A stretch of DNA of 64,000 nucleotides from Candidatus Melainabacteria bacterium (GCA_005110385.1 DUDT01000013.1:1-64000), one strand, 5' to 3'. Shown: positions 44,841 to 52,980, counted from the first letter of the stretch. Numbers and translations: made by a program. The notes: generated by a model from the sequence alone, not told the origin.

Positions 44841-44910
44841 GAAAAAACTAAAAAACTTAAACAGCCTTAATACCATTCTGGAAAATTCTGTTGAGTCACT
44901 AAAACTCTGA
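44731..44910 (+). CDS. Small protein, 59 aa (MSKTLL family, copy 2)
   Basis: MSKTLLIELQQASLVLFNVA then CLYTPAFTGFFSETAPRKKL and a polar tail ending ESLKL. GAGAAG 8 nt before ATG. N-terminal half amphipathic to hydrophobic. The frame after LY differs from copy 1 (five C against TTG at the junction), so the two proteins have unrelated C-termini. Unknown role. Confidence 0.5.
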   Translation: MSKTLLIELQQASLVLFNVACLYTPAFTGFFSETAPRKKLKNLNSLNTILENSVESLKL

Positions 44911-45069
44911 ACCAAGTTCAAGAACACGAATTCCGCACCATAGACTATAAAAGCTGCATTTTACTTAAAAAAATTATGAGCAAAAATTTTACATTTATTT
45001 CCACATTTGTTAATATTTTAAATATAAGTTAAGTACACAAGTATAAATTAATTGAGGAGAAAATAGATT

Positions 45070-45309
45070 ATGGCACCAAAGATACTTGGTCCAAGGGATC
45101 GACTTACGTACCTTAGAATGGGTGCTAATGAAGGTCATACTCCACAAATGGGTGCTAATGAAGGTCATACTCCACAAGCTGACTCAAATCAGCCCTGGAA
45201 CTTTCGTCCACAAGCTTATATAGAAGAGAATGAACCTAATGAGCAAGTGGGTTCATCAAGCAGACAATTAGGAGTAGCTTTAGCAACTAATCCAGAGCAA
45301 CTTAGTTAA
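45070..45309 (+). CDS. Small repeat-containing protein, 79 aa
   Basis: Hydrophilic, with a perfect tandem 10-residue repeat MGANEGHTPQ (30 bp, 45118-45177). No signal peptide or membrane helix. GAGGAG 10 nt before ATG. About 80 bp upstream (TTTGTTAATATTTTAAATAT through GAGGAGAAAATAGATT) closely match the leader of the 45900 gene, although the proteins are unrelated. Possibly an exchangeable peptide behind a duplicated promoter. Function unknown. Confidence 0.55.
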   Translation: MAPKILGPRDRLTYLRMGANEGHTPQMGANEGHTPQADSNQPWNFRPQAYIEENEPNEQVGSSSRQLGVALATNPEQLS

Positions 45310-45345
45310 TTCTCAGCCCTATTTTTCTTCATTCTCGGCAGGCAT

Positions 45346-45667
45346 CTATTACAGTCCTATTTTTTCTTTTAATTTATCGCTTGCATTATGGATTTTATAA
45401 AATCGATTTAGAATGTGGCGATAAAAATGCAGTAAAGCCCACATTAGCAGAGGTTTTTCTTGGGATTAGGAAAAAGAAGTCTGAGGAAAAATGACTCCAT
45501 TCTTTATGTTCATTTATTGGAGAACAATCTGTTGTAGGTGATCAGAGACGAAAGCTGCAATGTCTAAAACACTACTCATATAGATACAACAAGCTTCCCT
45601 AGCGCTTTTTAATGTCGCATACCTCTAAATCCCGACATTCACTAGGTTCTTTTCCGAAATTAGGACT
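45346..45667 (+). pseudogene. Decayed second copy of the small membrane genes
   Basis: Matches 44519-44840. The start and first codons of the 59-aa gene are missing. The MSKTLL gene copy reads ATG 45560, SKTLLI, then TAG. No other frame restores it. Between 45310 and 45900 nothing else coding is visible; the last 80 bp are the duplicated leader of the 45900 gene. Confidence 0.75.
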
Positions 45668-45899
45668 ACACAAGGGATATGAAAAAATTTCCAGATCAAA
45701 ATGGTATTTTGATATTAAGTCTGAAAACTCTAAACCAAGTTCAGAAACATGAATTCTGCACTGTAAACGATAGCAGTTAAAATTTAATTGAAAAATATTT
45801 TTTTCGAACAAAAAAACTTTACTTATATTTTTATATTTGTTAATATCTTAAATATAAGTTAAGTACGTAAGTACAAATCAATCAAGGAGAAAATAAATT

Positions 45900-46049
45900 A
45901 TGGTATCATGTAGACCCGCATCATTCACAGCAGCTCCAGCAGCAGTAGCAGCAGCTCCAGTAGCAGCAGCTCCAGTAGCAGCAGCTCCAGTAGCAGCAGC
46001 TCCAGCTGTTGAAAATAGACCAGCAGCAGCAGCTTTAGCAGCTAAATAA
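45900..46049 (+). CDS. Ala/Pro-rich repeat peptide, 49 aa
   Basis: MVSCRPASFTAAPAAVAAAP, then PVAAA repeated in 15-bp units and a tail ENRPAAAALAAK. AAGGAG 10 nt before ATG. The upstream 80 bp duplicate those of the 45070 gene. Too short for family assignment; the repeats would let the length vary by slippage. A strong terminator follows at 46114, supporting real transcription. Confidence 0.5.
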   Translation: MVSCRPASFTAAPAAVAAAPVAAAPVAAAPVAAAPAVENRPAAAALAAK

Positions 46050-46113
46050 TCGCAGAAATTTCTAATTCCCTGCAACGGTGCATAAAACAACTTAGTAACC
46101 CTAAGCTTAAATA

Positions 46114-46160
46114 ACTAGAAAGAGAAAACCCCGCCACAAGCGGGGTTTTCTCTTTCTAGT
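46114..46160. terminator. Strong bidirectional-looking terminator
   Basis: Perfect 21-bp stem ACTAGAAAGAGAAAACCCCG(C) with its complement around the loop CACAA. GC core next to A/T runs on both strands. Ends the small-peptide region. Confidence 0.92.
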
Positions 46161-46176
46161 CTAAATCAGTAAAAAG

Positions 46177-46241
46177 CACTGTTGCCGAACTTTAATTTCT
46201 GCATTTTCGCCCAGCCTTGAACTTGCATATTCGGCAACAGT
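46177..46241 (-). repeat. Short form of the palindromic element, intergenic
   Basis: ACTGTTGCCGAA (46178-46189) and TTCGGCAACAGT (46230-46241) form a perfect 12-bp stem. The loop keeps both ends of the core (AATTTCTGCATTTTCGCC and CAGCCTTGAACTTGCA), with the middle deleted. The arms are the same as those of the full copy in the DUF3748 gene. Confidence 0.88.
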
Positions 46242-46297
46242 AAAAATCCCCTAAAGTCTAAATCATGCTTCGCTAAATTTTAAGCTTAGAGCTGTGA

Positions 46298-46501
46298 GTC
46301 CCACAATTTTTAGATAATAAAAAATATTTACTAAATTTTACTGAATACCCTTGGTTTAAAAATGCCTCAGGTGAAGAAATATTAAACGTTAAACTCTTAA
46401 ACTCCCATCACCTTTACTAGGAATCCTTAGACATCGACCTAGAGCTGGATTTGATTAAAAACCCTGCTAGTTATCCACTTTCATTTAAGAATGTGGTTTA
46501 A
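46298..46501 (+). pseudogene. DUF2442-like relic with an internal stop
   Basis: Frame reads NFTEYPWFKNASGEEILNVK, LLNSHHLY, then TAG, then ESLDIDLELDLIKNPASYPL and a final stop. The pattern (PWFK..., N.xLLxxHHLYWxxLDxDL, NPxxYPL) resembles the C-terminal half of DUF2442-type proteins, small partners often found in toxin-antitoxin-like pairs, from memory of the family. A TGG to TAG change would explain the stop. No start codon upstream. The 46.05-46.51 kb gap otherwise holds only the terminator and the short repeat. Confidence 0.45.
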
Positions 46502-46513
46502 TATGCATCCAAT

Positions 46514-47332
46514 CTAGTACGTATCTATCATCGCCCCAGCAGCGATTAAAACCTGTCCGCTTACATAACTAGATAAATCTGAAGCGAAGAAAAGTGCTAT
46601 GTTAGCGATATCCTGAGGCTTACCCATACCTTCTTTACGCTGAAGTCCAGTCTGAGAGTAAAGCACCTGAATCATCTGCATCTGCTGTTCTGGGATACCT
46701 AGCTTAGGATCATCTGAGGGAGCGGTAGTTAACCTAGTTTCAATAAAACCAGGTGCTATAGAATTACATCTGATATTAAACCTAGCCCATTCCTTAGCTA
46801 CAGTGCGAGTTATACCATTAATACCAGCTTTAGCAGCAGCATAATTAATCTGCCCAGCGTTTCCTTTCACCCCAGAAGTAGATGAAATATTAATAATAGA
46901 TCTAGTAGCGGCTACGCCTTCATCTTTAGCCTTATCACGCATAGCTGGGACGCTTGCCTGAATCATGTTATAAGTGCCTTTAAGATTTACATCTATAACG
47001 AAGTTCCATTCATCAGCTGTCATCTTATGAATTACCGCATCTCTAGTGATTCCAGCGATATTGGCTAAAATATCTACTCCACTTGGAGAAAATTCTAAAG
47101 CCTTGCTAAAGACATCTTTACAGTCACTCTCTTTGGTTATATTCGCCGTTTTATAAACAGCTTTGTAACCCTTTACTGTAAGCTCTTCTAAAACTTCTTT
47201 CAGCGGAGCCTCATCTATATCGACTAGAACTAAATTCGCACCATGCTCAGCATACAGAAGTGCCGTGGCCTTACCGATACCCCTTCCGGCACCAGTTACT
47301 ACTGCTGTCTTATTTTCTAAAAGCTTAGTCAT
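46514..47332 (-). CDS. fabG: 3-oxoacyl-[ACP] reductase-type SDR
   Basis: 272 residues. NADPH Rossmann motif VVTGAGRGIGKATALLYAEH, NIAGI (NAG-like), catalytic Ser in INISSTSGVKGNAGQ and YAAAK. GQVLIAAGAMI near the end corresponds to the usual GQVLxVDGG. A FabG-like role in fatty-acid elongation is likely, but the insert EGVAATRSI and the long C-terminal loop leave another SDR alcohol dehydrogenase possible. Single gene, divergent from sdhA. Confidence 0.8.
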   Translation of the reverse strand: MTKLLENKTAVVTGAGRGIGKATALLYAEHGANLVLVDIDEAPLKEVLEELTVKGYKAVYKTANITKESDCKDVFSKALEFSPSGVDILANIAGITRDAVIHKMTADEWNFVIDVNLKGTYNMIQASVPAMRDKAKDEGVAATRSIINISSTSGVKGNAGQINYAAAKAGINGITRTVAKEWARFNIRCNSIAPGFIETRLTTAPSDDPKLGIPEQQMQMIQVLYSQTGLQRKEGMGKPQDIANIALFFASDLSSYVSGQVLIAAGAMIDTY

Positions 47333-47403
47333 AATGACATAATACCCAGAAAAGCTGATATCTTCTACTAGCTTTAGACAATACTGTTAAAATGAAGACT
47401 GGG

Positions 47404-47417
47404 TAAAATTTTATTGT
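47404..47417 (+). promoter_or_regulatory. -10 box of sdhA, probable leaderless start
   Basis: TAAAAT at 47404-47409, 8 nt (TTTATTGT), then ATG 47418. No Shine-Dalgarno. Confidence 0.45.
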
Positions 47418-49166
47418 ATGTCTAAAGTAGATCAAAAAATTGTAGTAGTTGGTGGTGGACTCGGAGGCTTAGCTGCTGTACTAAATGCAGTGCAGAAAGG
47501 AGCTAGTGTGGATTTAATATCCATAGTCCCAGTAAAACGTTCTCACTCAGCATGTGCCCAAGGTGGTATCAATGCTGCTAAAAACATCAAAGGTGAAGGC
47601 GATAGCGTAGAGAAGCATGCTTTTGACACAGTTTATGGTGGTGATTTCTTAGCGAATCAAGGTCCTATAGTGAGAATGTGTAAGGCTGCACCAAGTGTAA
47701 TTGATCTGTTCGATAGATTCGGAGTAATGTTTAACAGAACTCCAGAAGGACATTTAGATTTCAGAAGATTTGGTGGAACGCTTTATCACAGAACTGCTTT
47801 CGCTGGAGCTACTACTGGTCAGCAGCTACTTTATTCTCTAGATGAGCAAGTAAGAAGATTCGAAGCGCAAGGAAAAGTTACTAAATACGAAGGCTGGGAA
47901 ATGCTTTCTAATATTATCGATGATAACGGTATCTGTAGGGGCATAGTCGCTCAAAACCTAGATACCATGGAGCTTAGGGCCTTTAAAGCGAACGCTGTTA
48001 TTATAGCTACTGGTGGACCAGGGAACGTCTTCGGCAGATCGACTAACGGCACTATTAATAATGGTATTGCAGCTTCTACTTCATTTAAACAAGGCGTAAA
48101 ATATGCGAACGGGGAGTTTATTCAAGTACACCCGACTGCGATACCCGGCTCTGATAAAGATAGATTAATGTCAGAATCCGCTCGTGGTGAAGGTGGTAGA
48201 ATTTGGACTTGGAAAAATGGTGAGAAATGGTATTTCCTTGAAGAAAAATATCCTAAATATGGGAACTTAGTCCCACGTGATATAGCGACTAGAGAAATTT
48301 TCGATGTAGTCCATAAACAAGGTCTAGGAGTACATGGTAGACCATTTGTCTATTTAGACTTAACTCATAAAACGCGTGAAGAATTAGATAAGAAACTAGG
48401 CGGTATTCTAGAGATTTATGAGAAATTTAAAGGTGTCGATCCACGTGAAGTTCCGATGGAAGTTTTCCCTTCAGTGCATTACAGTATGGGCGGTCTGTGG
48501 GTAGATAATGAAAAACAGATGACTAATATACCCGGTCTTTTTGCTGCTGGAGAGTGTGAATATCAGTATCATGGAGCGAACAGGTTGGGAGCGAACAGCT
48601 TACTATCTTGTACCTTTGGTGGTCTGGAAGCTGGTCTTGCCGTATTAGATTACATTAACGGACTAGAAAAATCCTATACTGATATAGATGAAAGTATTTT
48701 TAATAGACAGTTAGAAGCAGAGCAGTCCTTAATTAATAAATTAACGAATCAGTCTGGTAAAGAGAATGCAAGAGCAATTCATATTGATCTTGGAAACATG
48801 ATGACTAAGCATGTAACCGTAGTAAGGTACGATAAAGATTTATCAGATACGCTAGAAGGCATTAAAGGCTTAAGAGATAAATTTAAACAGGTCCAAATCC
48901 CAGATACTAGTAAATGGGCAAACCAAAGTTTATTTTATATGAGAGAACTTCATCACATGTTTGATCTTGCTGAAGTTATCACTAAAAGTGCTCTTCTCAG
49001 AAAAGAATCTCGTGGAGCTCACTATAAGCCAGAATATCCTGATCGCAATGATAGTGATTGGTTAAAAACGACTATCGCTAGTTATAAAAATGGGGAAGTA
49101 GATATTTCTTATGAGCCAGTTGATACCTCGCATTTTGAGCCTATTTTAAGAAATTACTCTAAATAA
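47418..49166 (+). CDS. sdhA: Succinate dehydrogenase/fumarate reductase flavoprotein subunit
   Basis: 582 residues. FAD motif IVVVGGGLGGLAAVLNAVQK, SHSACAQGGINAAKN (FAD-linking His in RSHSACAQGG), QVHPTAIPGSD, SESARGEGGRIW, PRDIATREIF and HYSMGGLWVD are typical of SdhA/FrdA of the B. subtilis/epsilonproteobacterial type. The iron-sulfur (sdhB) and cytochrome b (sdhC) genes are not next to it, which is unusual; hisA follows. Direction of the reaction (SDH or FRD) cannot be decided. Confidence 0.93.
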   Translation: MSKVDQKIVVVGGGLGGLAAVLNAVQKGASVDLISIVPVKRSHSACAQGGINAAKNIKGEGDSVEKHAFDTVYGGDFLANQGPIVRMCKAAPSVIDLFDRFGVMFNRTPEGHLDFRRFGGTLYHRTAFAGATTGQQLLYSLDEQVRRFEAQGKVTKYEGWEMLSNIIDDNGICRGIVAQNLDTMELRAFKANAVIIATGGPGNVFGRSTNGTINNGIAASTSFKQGVKYANGEFIQVHPTAIPGSDKDRLMSESARGEGGRIWTWKNGEKWYFLEEKYPKYGNLVPRDIATREIFDVVHKQGLGVHGRPFVYLDLTHKTREELDKKLGGILEIYEKFKGVDPREVPMEVFPSVHYSMGGLWVDNEKQMTNIPGLFAAGECEYQYHGANRLGANSLLSCTFGGLEAGLAVLDYINGLEKSYTDIDESIFNRQLEAEQSLINKLTNQSGKENARAIHIDLGNMMTKHVTVVRYDKDLSDTLEGIKGLRDKFKQVQIPDTSKWANQSLFYMRELHHMFDLAEVITKSALLRKESRGAHYKPEYPDRNDSDWLKTTIASYKNGEVDISYEPVDTSHFEPILRNYSK

Positions 49167-49210
49167 TTCACAGATTTAAATACAACTAAAACTCCATTTC
49201 ACGAAAAGGC

Positions 49211-49223
49211 TATAATCATGAAG
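49211..49223 (+). promoter_or_regulatory. -10 box at the hisA start
   Basis: TATAAT at 49211-49216 ends one base before ATG 49218 and exactly 7 nt before an in-frame GTG at 49224. With normal start-site spacing the ATG would not be transcribed and the GTG would be the leaderless start. Confidence 0.45.
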
Positions 49224-50021
49224 GTGAACCGCGAAGAAGATAAGATCAGAGTTAACACCAGTTCAGTCCAGAAGGATAAATTTGCTGTGTTTCCAGCTAT
49301 AGATATTCTTGAAGGTAACTGTGTAAGGCTTTATCAGGGTGATTTCAATGATGAGACTATTTATAATAAAGATCCTGCGTTCGTCGCAAGAAAATTAGAA
49401 TCAGAGGGTGCGAAATATTTACACGTAGTAGACTTAGATGGTGCTAAATCTGGCATGCTGCGCAATCTAGCTTTAATTAAAAATTTAGTCTCTTCTGTTA
49501 ATCTATATATTCAAGTAGGCGGTGGAATCCGTGATCTAAATATCGCAGAACAAATTTTAAATGCTGGTGTAAATAGAATCATTATTGGCAGCGCTATAGT
49601 AAAAAATCCTCAAATGGTAAAAGATGCTCTTAAGCATTTTGGTCCAGATAAAGTAGTAGTTGGTCTGGATTGTCGTGATGGTTATTTAGCTATTAATGGC
49701 TGGCAAGAAAACTCTAAAATTAAAGCTATAGACATAGCTAAAGAATATAAAGAAACTTATGGTCTTAAGACTGTTATCTACACTGATATTCATAGGGATG
49801 GTACTCTTAGAGGTCCTAATATAACAGAATTAGTTGAATTCATGACTGCTACAGGAATTGACACGATTGCCAGTGGTGGAATTTCTGGTCTTGATGATAT
49901 TAAATTATTAATTAATCACCTTAATGAGAATCAACCACTAAGAGGTGTAGTAGTTGGTAAAGCCCTTTATGCAAAAAAAATCCAGCCAAGTGCATTGTTT
50001 AACTTGAATGTTGGTGCTTAA
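49218..50021 (+). CDS. hisA: ProFAR isomerase
   Basis: Phosphoribosylformimino-AICAR ribotide isomerase of histidine biosynthesis. 267 residues. TIM-barrel half-repeats: VFPAIDILEGNCVRLYQGDF (catalytic Asp), VVDLDGAKSGMLRN, IQVGGGIRDLNIAEQILNAG, VVGLDCRDGYLAINGWQE, YTDIHRDGTLRGPN (second catalytic Asp) and ASGGISGLDDI. About 25 extra polar residues precede the first strand, unlike most HisA; GTG 49224 is a likely true start (see the -10 box entry). ribF starts directly after the stop. Confidence 0.95.
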   Translation: MKVNREEDKIRVNTSSVQKDKFAVFPAIDILEGNCVRLYQGDFNDETIYNKDPAFVARKLESEGAKYLHVVDLDGAKSGMLRNLALIKNLVSSVNLYIQVGGGIRDLNIAEQILNAGVNRIIIGSAIVKNPQMVKDALKHFGPDKVVVGLDCRDGYLAINGWQENSKIKAIDIAKEYKETYGLKTVIYTDIHRDGTLRGPNITELVEFMTATGIDTIASGGISGLDDIKLLINHLNENQPLRGVVVGKALYAKKIQPSALFNLNVGA

Positions 50022-51038
50022 TTGAAACTATTTAACTTAAAACATGATCAGGAATTTTCTTTTAAAGAAACAGAAATTCTACACAGCCCTCAGGAATTAC
50101 TTTTCTCAGCTTCATCTGTAGCACTAGGGATATTTGATGGAGTACATCTTGGACATCAAAGCATTATCAAAGCAGCTCAGCAAGAAGCTTTAGACAGAGG
50201 TTTAAAGTCAGTGATTTTAACTTTTGAAAATCACCCTCGTTCACTCACTATAAACAACAGCCCAAGCCTAATTACTGATTTTCAGACTCGCTTAAAACTC
50301 TTCAAAGAACTTAGTATAGACTATGTTTTAGCAATAAAATTCTCATTAGAGATTATGAACATGAGCCCAGATGAATATCTCAGAAACTACCTTCTAGCCA
50401 TTCTAAACGCGAAAAGTGTTTCAGTAGGATATGATCATCATTTTGGTAAAAATCGCAGCGGCAATGTAGAGTTTTTAAAAGAATTCTGTAAAGAGAATGA
50501 TCTGTCTTTGACTATTAAAGAAGCTTTTAAAATAGATGGTGATCTAGTGAGCAGCTCTAGGATTCGCGAACAGCTTATTGAAGGTAATATTCGAGAAGCT
50601 AATAAATTACTGGGCCGAAATTTTACATTAAGGGGCACTGTTATTCATGGAGATGGCAGAGGTAAAGAATTAGGCTTCCCTACTGCTAATTTAAAAATAT
50701 TAGATGAATTAATTAAACCTAAACCTGGAGTGTATTTAGCTACAGCTAAAGTAATATCAAAAAATAGATATCACTGCTTAATAAATATCGGCTATAGACC
50801 GACTTTCGGCGACAAACAAGAATTAAGTATCGAAGCTCATTTATTAGATTTCAGTGGGAATCTTTACAATACTGAATTAGAATTAGAATTTATAGATAAA
50901 ATCCGTGACGAAAAGAAATTTTCATCGAAAGAAGAATTAATTAAACAGATAAAAGAAGATATTAATTCTGCTAAAAAAATTTGGTACCCCCAAGGGAATT
51001 CGAATCCCTGTTGTTCGGATGAAAACCGAATGTCCTAG
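50022..51038 (+). CDS. ribF: Riboflavin kinase / FMN adenylyltransferase
   Basis: 338 residues, bifunctional FAD synthesis. The N-terminal adenylyltransferase has VALGIFDGVHLGHQSIIKAA and VSVGYDHHFGKNRSGN; the C-terminal kinase domain starts GRNFTLRGTVIHGDGRGKEL and GFPTANL and ends near EELIKQIKEDINSAKKIWYP. TTG start right after the hisA stop. The last about 18 codons (from YPQGNSNPCC) are antisense to tRNA-Glu, so the natural C-terminus is either extended across the tRNA gene or the gene has lost its own stop. Confidence 0.94.
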   Translation: MKLFNLKHDQEFSFKETEILHSPQELLFSASSVALGIFDGVHLGHQSIIKAAQQEALDRGLKSVILTFENHPRSLTINNSPSLITDFQTRLKLFKELSIDYVLAIKFSLEIMNMSPDEYLRNYLLAILNAKSVSVGYDHHFGKNRSGNVEFLKEFCKENDLSLTIKEAFKIDGDLVSSSRIREQLIEGNIREANKLLGRNFTLRGTVIHGDGRGKELGFPTANLKILDELIKPKPGVYLATAKVISKNRYHCLINIGYRPTFGDKQELSIEAHLLDFSGNLYNTELELEFIDKIRDEKKFSSKEELIKQIKEDINSAKKIWYPQGNSNPCCSDENRMS

Positions 51039-51057
51039 GCCTCTAGACGATGGGGGC
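50982..51057 (-). tRNA. tRNA-Glu (UUC)
   Basis: Minus-strand cloverleaf: GCCCCCA acceptor (first pair G-U), D-arm TCGTCTAGAGGCCTAGGA, anticodon stem-loop ATTCGG TTTTCAT CCGAA-like with TTC, T-arm CAGGGATTCGAATTCCCTT and encoded CCA. Overlaps the 3' end of ribF tail-to-tail over 57 bp. TAAAAT on the minus strand near 51078-51073 may be its -10 box. Confidence 0.95.
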
Positions 51058-51274
51058 ACATGAACTTAAATAATTTTAGTGTAAGGGACTTATTATTTGC
51101 AATAAGAATTTCTATTTTTTAATCTTAAATCAAGAATTCAAGAGATAGATTTAAGCACAGAGCTTAAAAATTAAAGGCACTGAATCAACTCTGAAATAGA
51201 CTAGCATAAAGGTCTTTACAAAAGTTTTAACAGTGCTAACACGGTACTTTGTGTTAAAATTTATCAGGAAATTC

Positions 51275-51358
51275 ATGAAGGCTCTTAGAATTTTATATCT
51301 AGGAGTTACTGTGAAAAGGAGAAAAAATGGATCAGAAAGAATTAGGACTACTAGGTAA
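51275..51358 (+). other. Possible 27-codon leader ORF overlapping the rplC start
   Basis: CAGGAA 5 nt before ATG 51275; reads MKALRILYLGVTVKRRKNGS and RIRTTR, stopping 32 bp inside rplC in another frame. Upstream, TAACAC and GTGTTA around 51236-51256 can pair next to TAAAAT (51255-51260). May couple translation to rplC or be accidental. The rest of 51058-51326 shows nothing I can name. Confidence 0.25.
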
Positions 51359-52007
51359 GAAGCTTGGTATGACTCAGATATTCGACGACAAAGGTCTTGT
51401 CGTAGCGGTTACAGCTATACTAATCGCAGAAAATGTTATTACGGAAGTAAAAACTAAAGAAAAGCACGGCTACTCATCAGTTCAGTTAGCTGCTTTTAAA
51501 ACTAAAGAGAAAGCTTTAAATAAGCCTACTTTAGGTCAATTTAAAACTAAAAATCTAGAGGCTTTTAGAAAATTAATCGAAGTTAGAACTTCGGAAGATG
51601 CTTCAGACCTTAAAGTGGGTGATGAAGTTAATGCTGAAGAGTTTTTTAAAGATTTAGAAAAAGTAGATATCACTGGAACATCTATCGGTAAAGGTTTCCA
51701 AGGTTTCGTTAAAGCTCATAATGGACGTATCGGAAGAAAGTCTCATGGTTCTAAATCTAAAAGACAGATAGGTTCCCTAGGTGCAGGTACTACTCCGGGT
51801 AGAGTTCTTCCTGGTAAGAGAATGCCTACTATGCTTGGTAATGAAACAGTTACTACTCAGAAAGTTAAAGTAGTTTCTTATTCACCAGAAACTAAAGTTC
51901 TTCTAGTTAAAGGACCAGTACCTGGTAAACCTGGCGCTCAGCTTAAAATTAAAGCTTATGGTATTAAAGCTTGGAACTTTAAAAATAAAGCATTAGCAGC
52001 TAAATAA
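51327..52007 (+). CDS. rplC: 50S ribosomal protein L3
   Basis: 226 residues. GLLGKKLGMTQIFDDKGLVV at the N-terminus, GKGFQGFVKAHNGRIGRKSH and GSLGAGTTPGRVLPGKRMP in the central loop that reaches the peptidyl-transferase centre. AAGGAGAAAAAATG is a strong Shine-Dalgarno. It is not followed by rplD-rplW-rplB as in the standard S10 operon; a solute-binding protein gene overlaps its stop (TAATG). Confidence 0.98.
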   Translation: MDQKELGLLGKKLGMTQIFDDKGLVVAVTAILIAENVITEVKTKEKHGYSSVQLAAFKTKEKALNKPTLGQFKTKNLEAFRKLIEVRTSEDASDLKVGDEVNAEEFFKDLEKVDITGTSIGKGFQGFVKAHNGRIGRKSHGSKSKRQIGSLGAGTTPGRVLPGKRMPTMLGNETVTTQKVKVVSYSPETKVLLVKGPVPGKPGAQLKIKAYGIKAWNFKNKALAAK

Positions 52008-52930
52008 TGATGAGAGGACTAATTTCTAAAATCCTTACGATAAATCTCTTTATCGTTTTTATTCTAGTTAGTTCGTCCTGTAATATAAACAATCAAGCAA
52101 ATAGCTCATCTGAAATCAGGATGGGCTATTTACTTAATATCACCCATGCAGTACCAATGGTACTTTTAGAAGAGTCTAGCTTTAAAGATAGAATAAAACC
52201 TTATCATTTTAGTGCAGGTGGTTATCTTTTAAATAACCTCTTAACGAAGAATCTTGATTTAGCTTTTATCGGTCCCGGTCCTTATCTAACTGCTATAGAT
52301 AAGGGTTTTAAACTAAAATTACTTGGAGCTTATGCCTATGGTGCAAATGTGTTCGTACTCAGCCAAGATATTCTCAACCAAAGCAAAGATCAAATTAAAA
52401 ACCTTAAAATAGCAATTCCTCAATTTGGTAATACTCAAGATCTTCTGGCCAAGCTTTATTTGAAAGATTTAGCTCAAGATTTTTATGCTATCTCTCCAGC
52501 TGAGCTAGAGTTCGCTTTTCATAATAAATCTATAGATGCCACACTAGTAACTGAACCCTGGGGTTCTATGTTATTAAATAAAGGTTATGTAGATGGTGCT
52601 AAAATTTTTCCCAATAAACTTAAACAAATTAATCAATACCCCACCACGCTTTTAGTAGTACGTGAAGATTACTATGAGGCTAACAAAGAGCTAGTAGATG
52701 AGTTTACTAAAGAGTCTATAAATATTTTACGAAAACTCTCTGCAACCAAAAATCATAAAAGCTTAGCTCCTTTAATTCAAAAGCATTTTAAAAATAAAGT
52801 AAAAAAAGATATTCCGCTAGAATCTATAGAAGCTAATTTAAAGACTATCGTATTTAATGAAAATAACAATTTAGATTTTTTCTTAAAGCAGCTCGAACGA
52901 GCGGCTTATAAAGCTCATTATCTGAAATAA
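52007..52930 (+). CDS. SsuA/NMT1-like substrate-binding lipoprotein
   Basis: 307 residues. Signal sequence with hydrophobic LTINLFIVFILVSSSCNINN; the cysteine at about 25 is the likely lipidation site, though SSSC is a weak lipobox. The mature part fits the NitT/TauT ABC-binding fold: RMGYLLNITHAVPMVLLEES, LDLAFIGPGPYLTAIDKGF, AIPQFGNTQDLLAKLYLKD and LVTEPWGSMLLNKGYVDGAK. Permease and ATPase genes are not adjacent. It starts on the rplC stop (TAATG), so it is probably co-expressed with a ribosomal protein, which is odd. Ligand unknown. Confidence 0.82.
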   Translation: MMRGLISKILTINLFIVFILVSSSCNINNQANSSSEIRMGYLLNITHAVPMVLLEESSFKDRIKPYHFSAGGYLLNNLLTKNLDLAFIGPGPYLTAIDKGFKLKLLGAYAYGANVFVLSQDILNQSKDQIKNLKIAIPQFGNTQDLLAKLYLKDLAQDFYAISPAELEFAFHNKSIDATLVTEPWGSMLLNKGYVDGAKIFPNKLKQINQYPTTLLVVREDYYEANKELVDEFTKESINILRKLSATKNHKSLAPLIQKHFKNKVKKDIPLESIEANLKTIVFNENNNLDFFLKQLERAAYKAHYLK

Positions 52931-52980
52931 GAATTAAAAAAGATACTAATTTTAGAATTTCATCAGATATTATTTTTGGG

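Noticed and set aside
45878-46090. Minus-strand open frame rich in alanine
   Set aside because: Complement of the Ala/Pro repeat gene; the plus-strand reading has a duplicated leader, a Shine-Dalgarno and a terminator.
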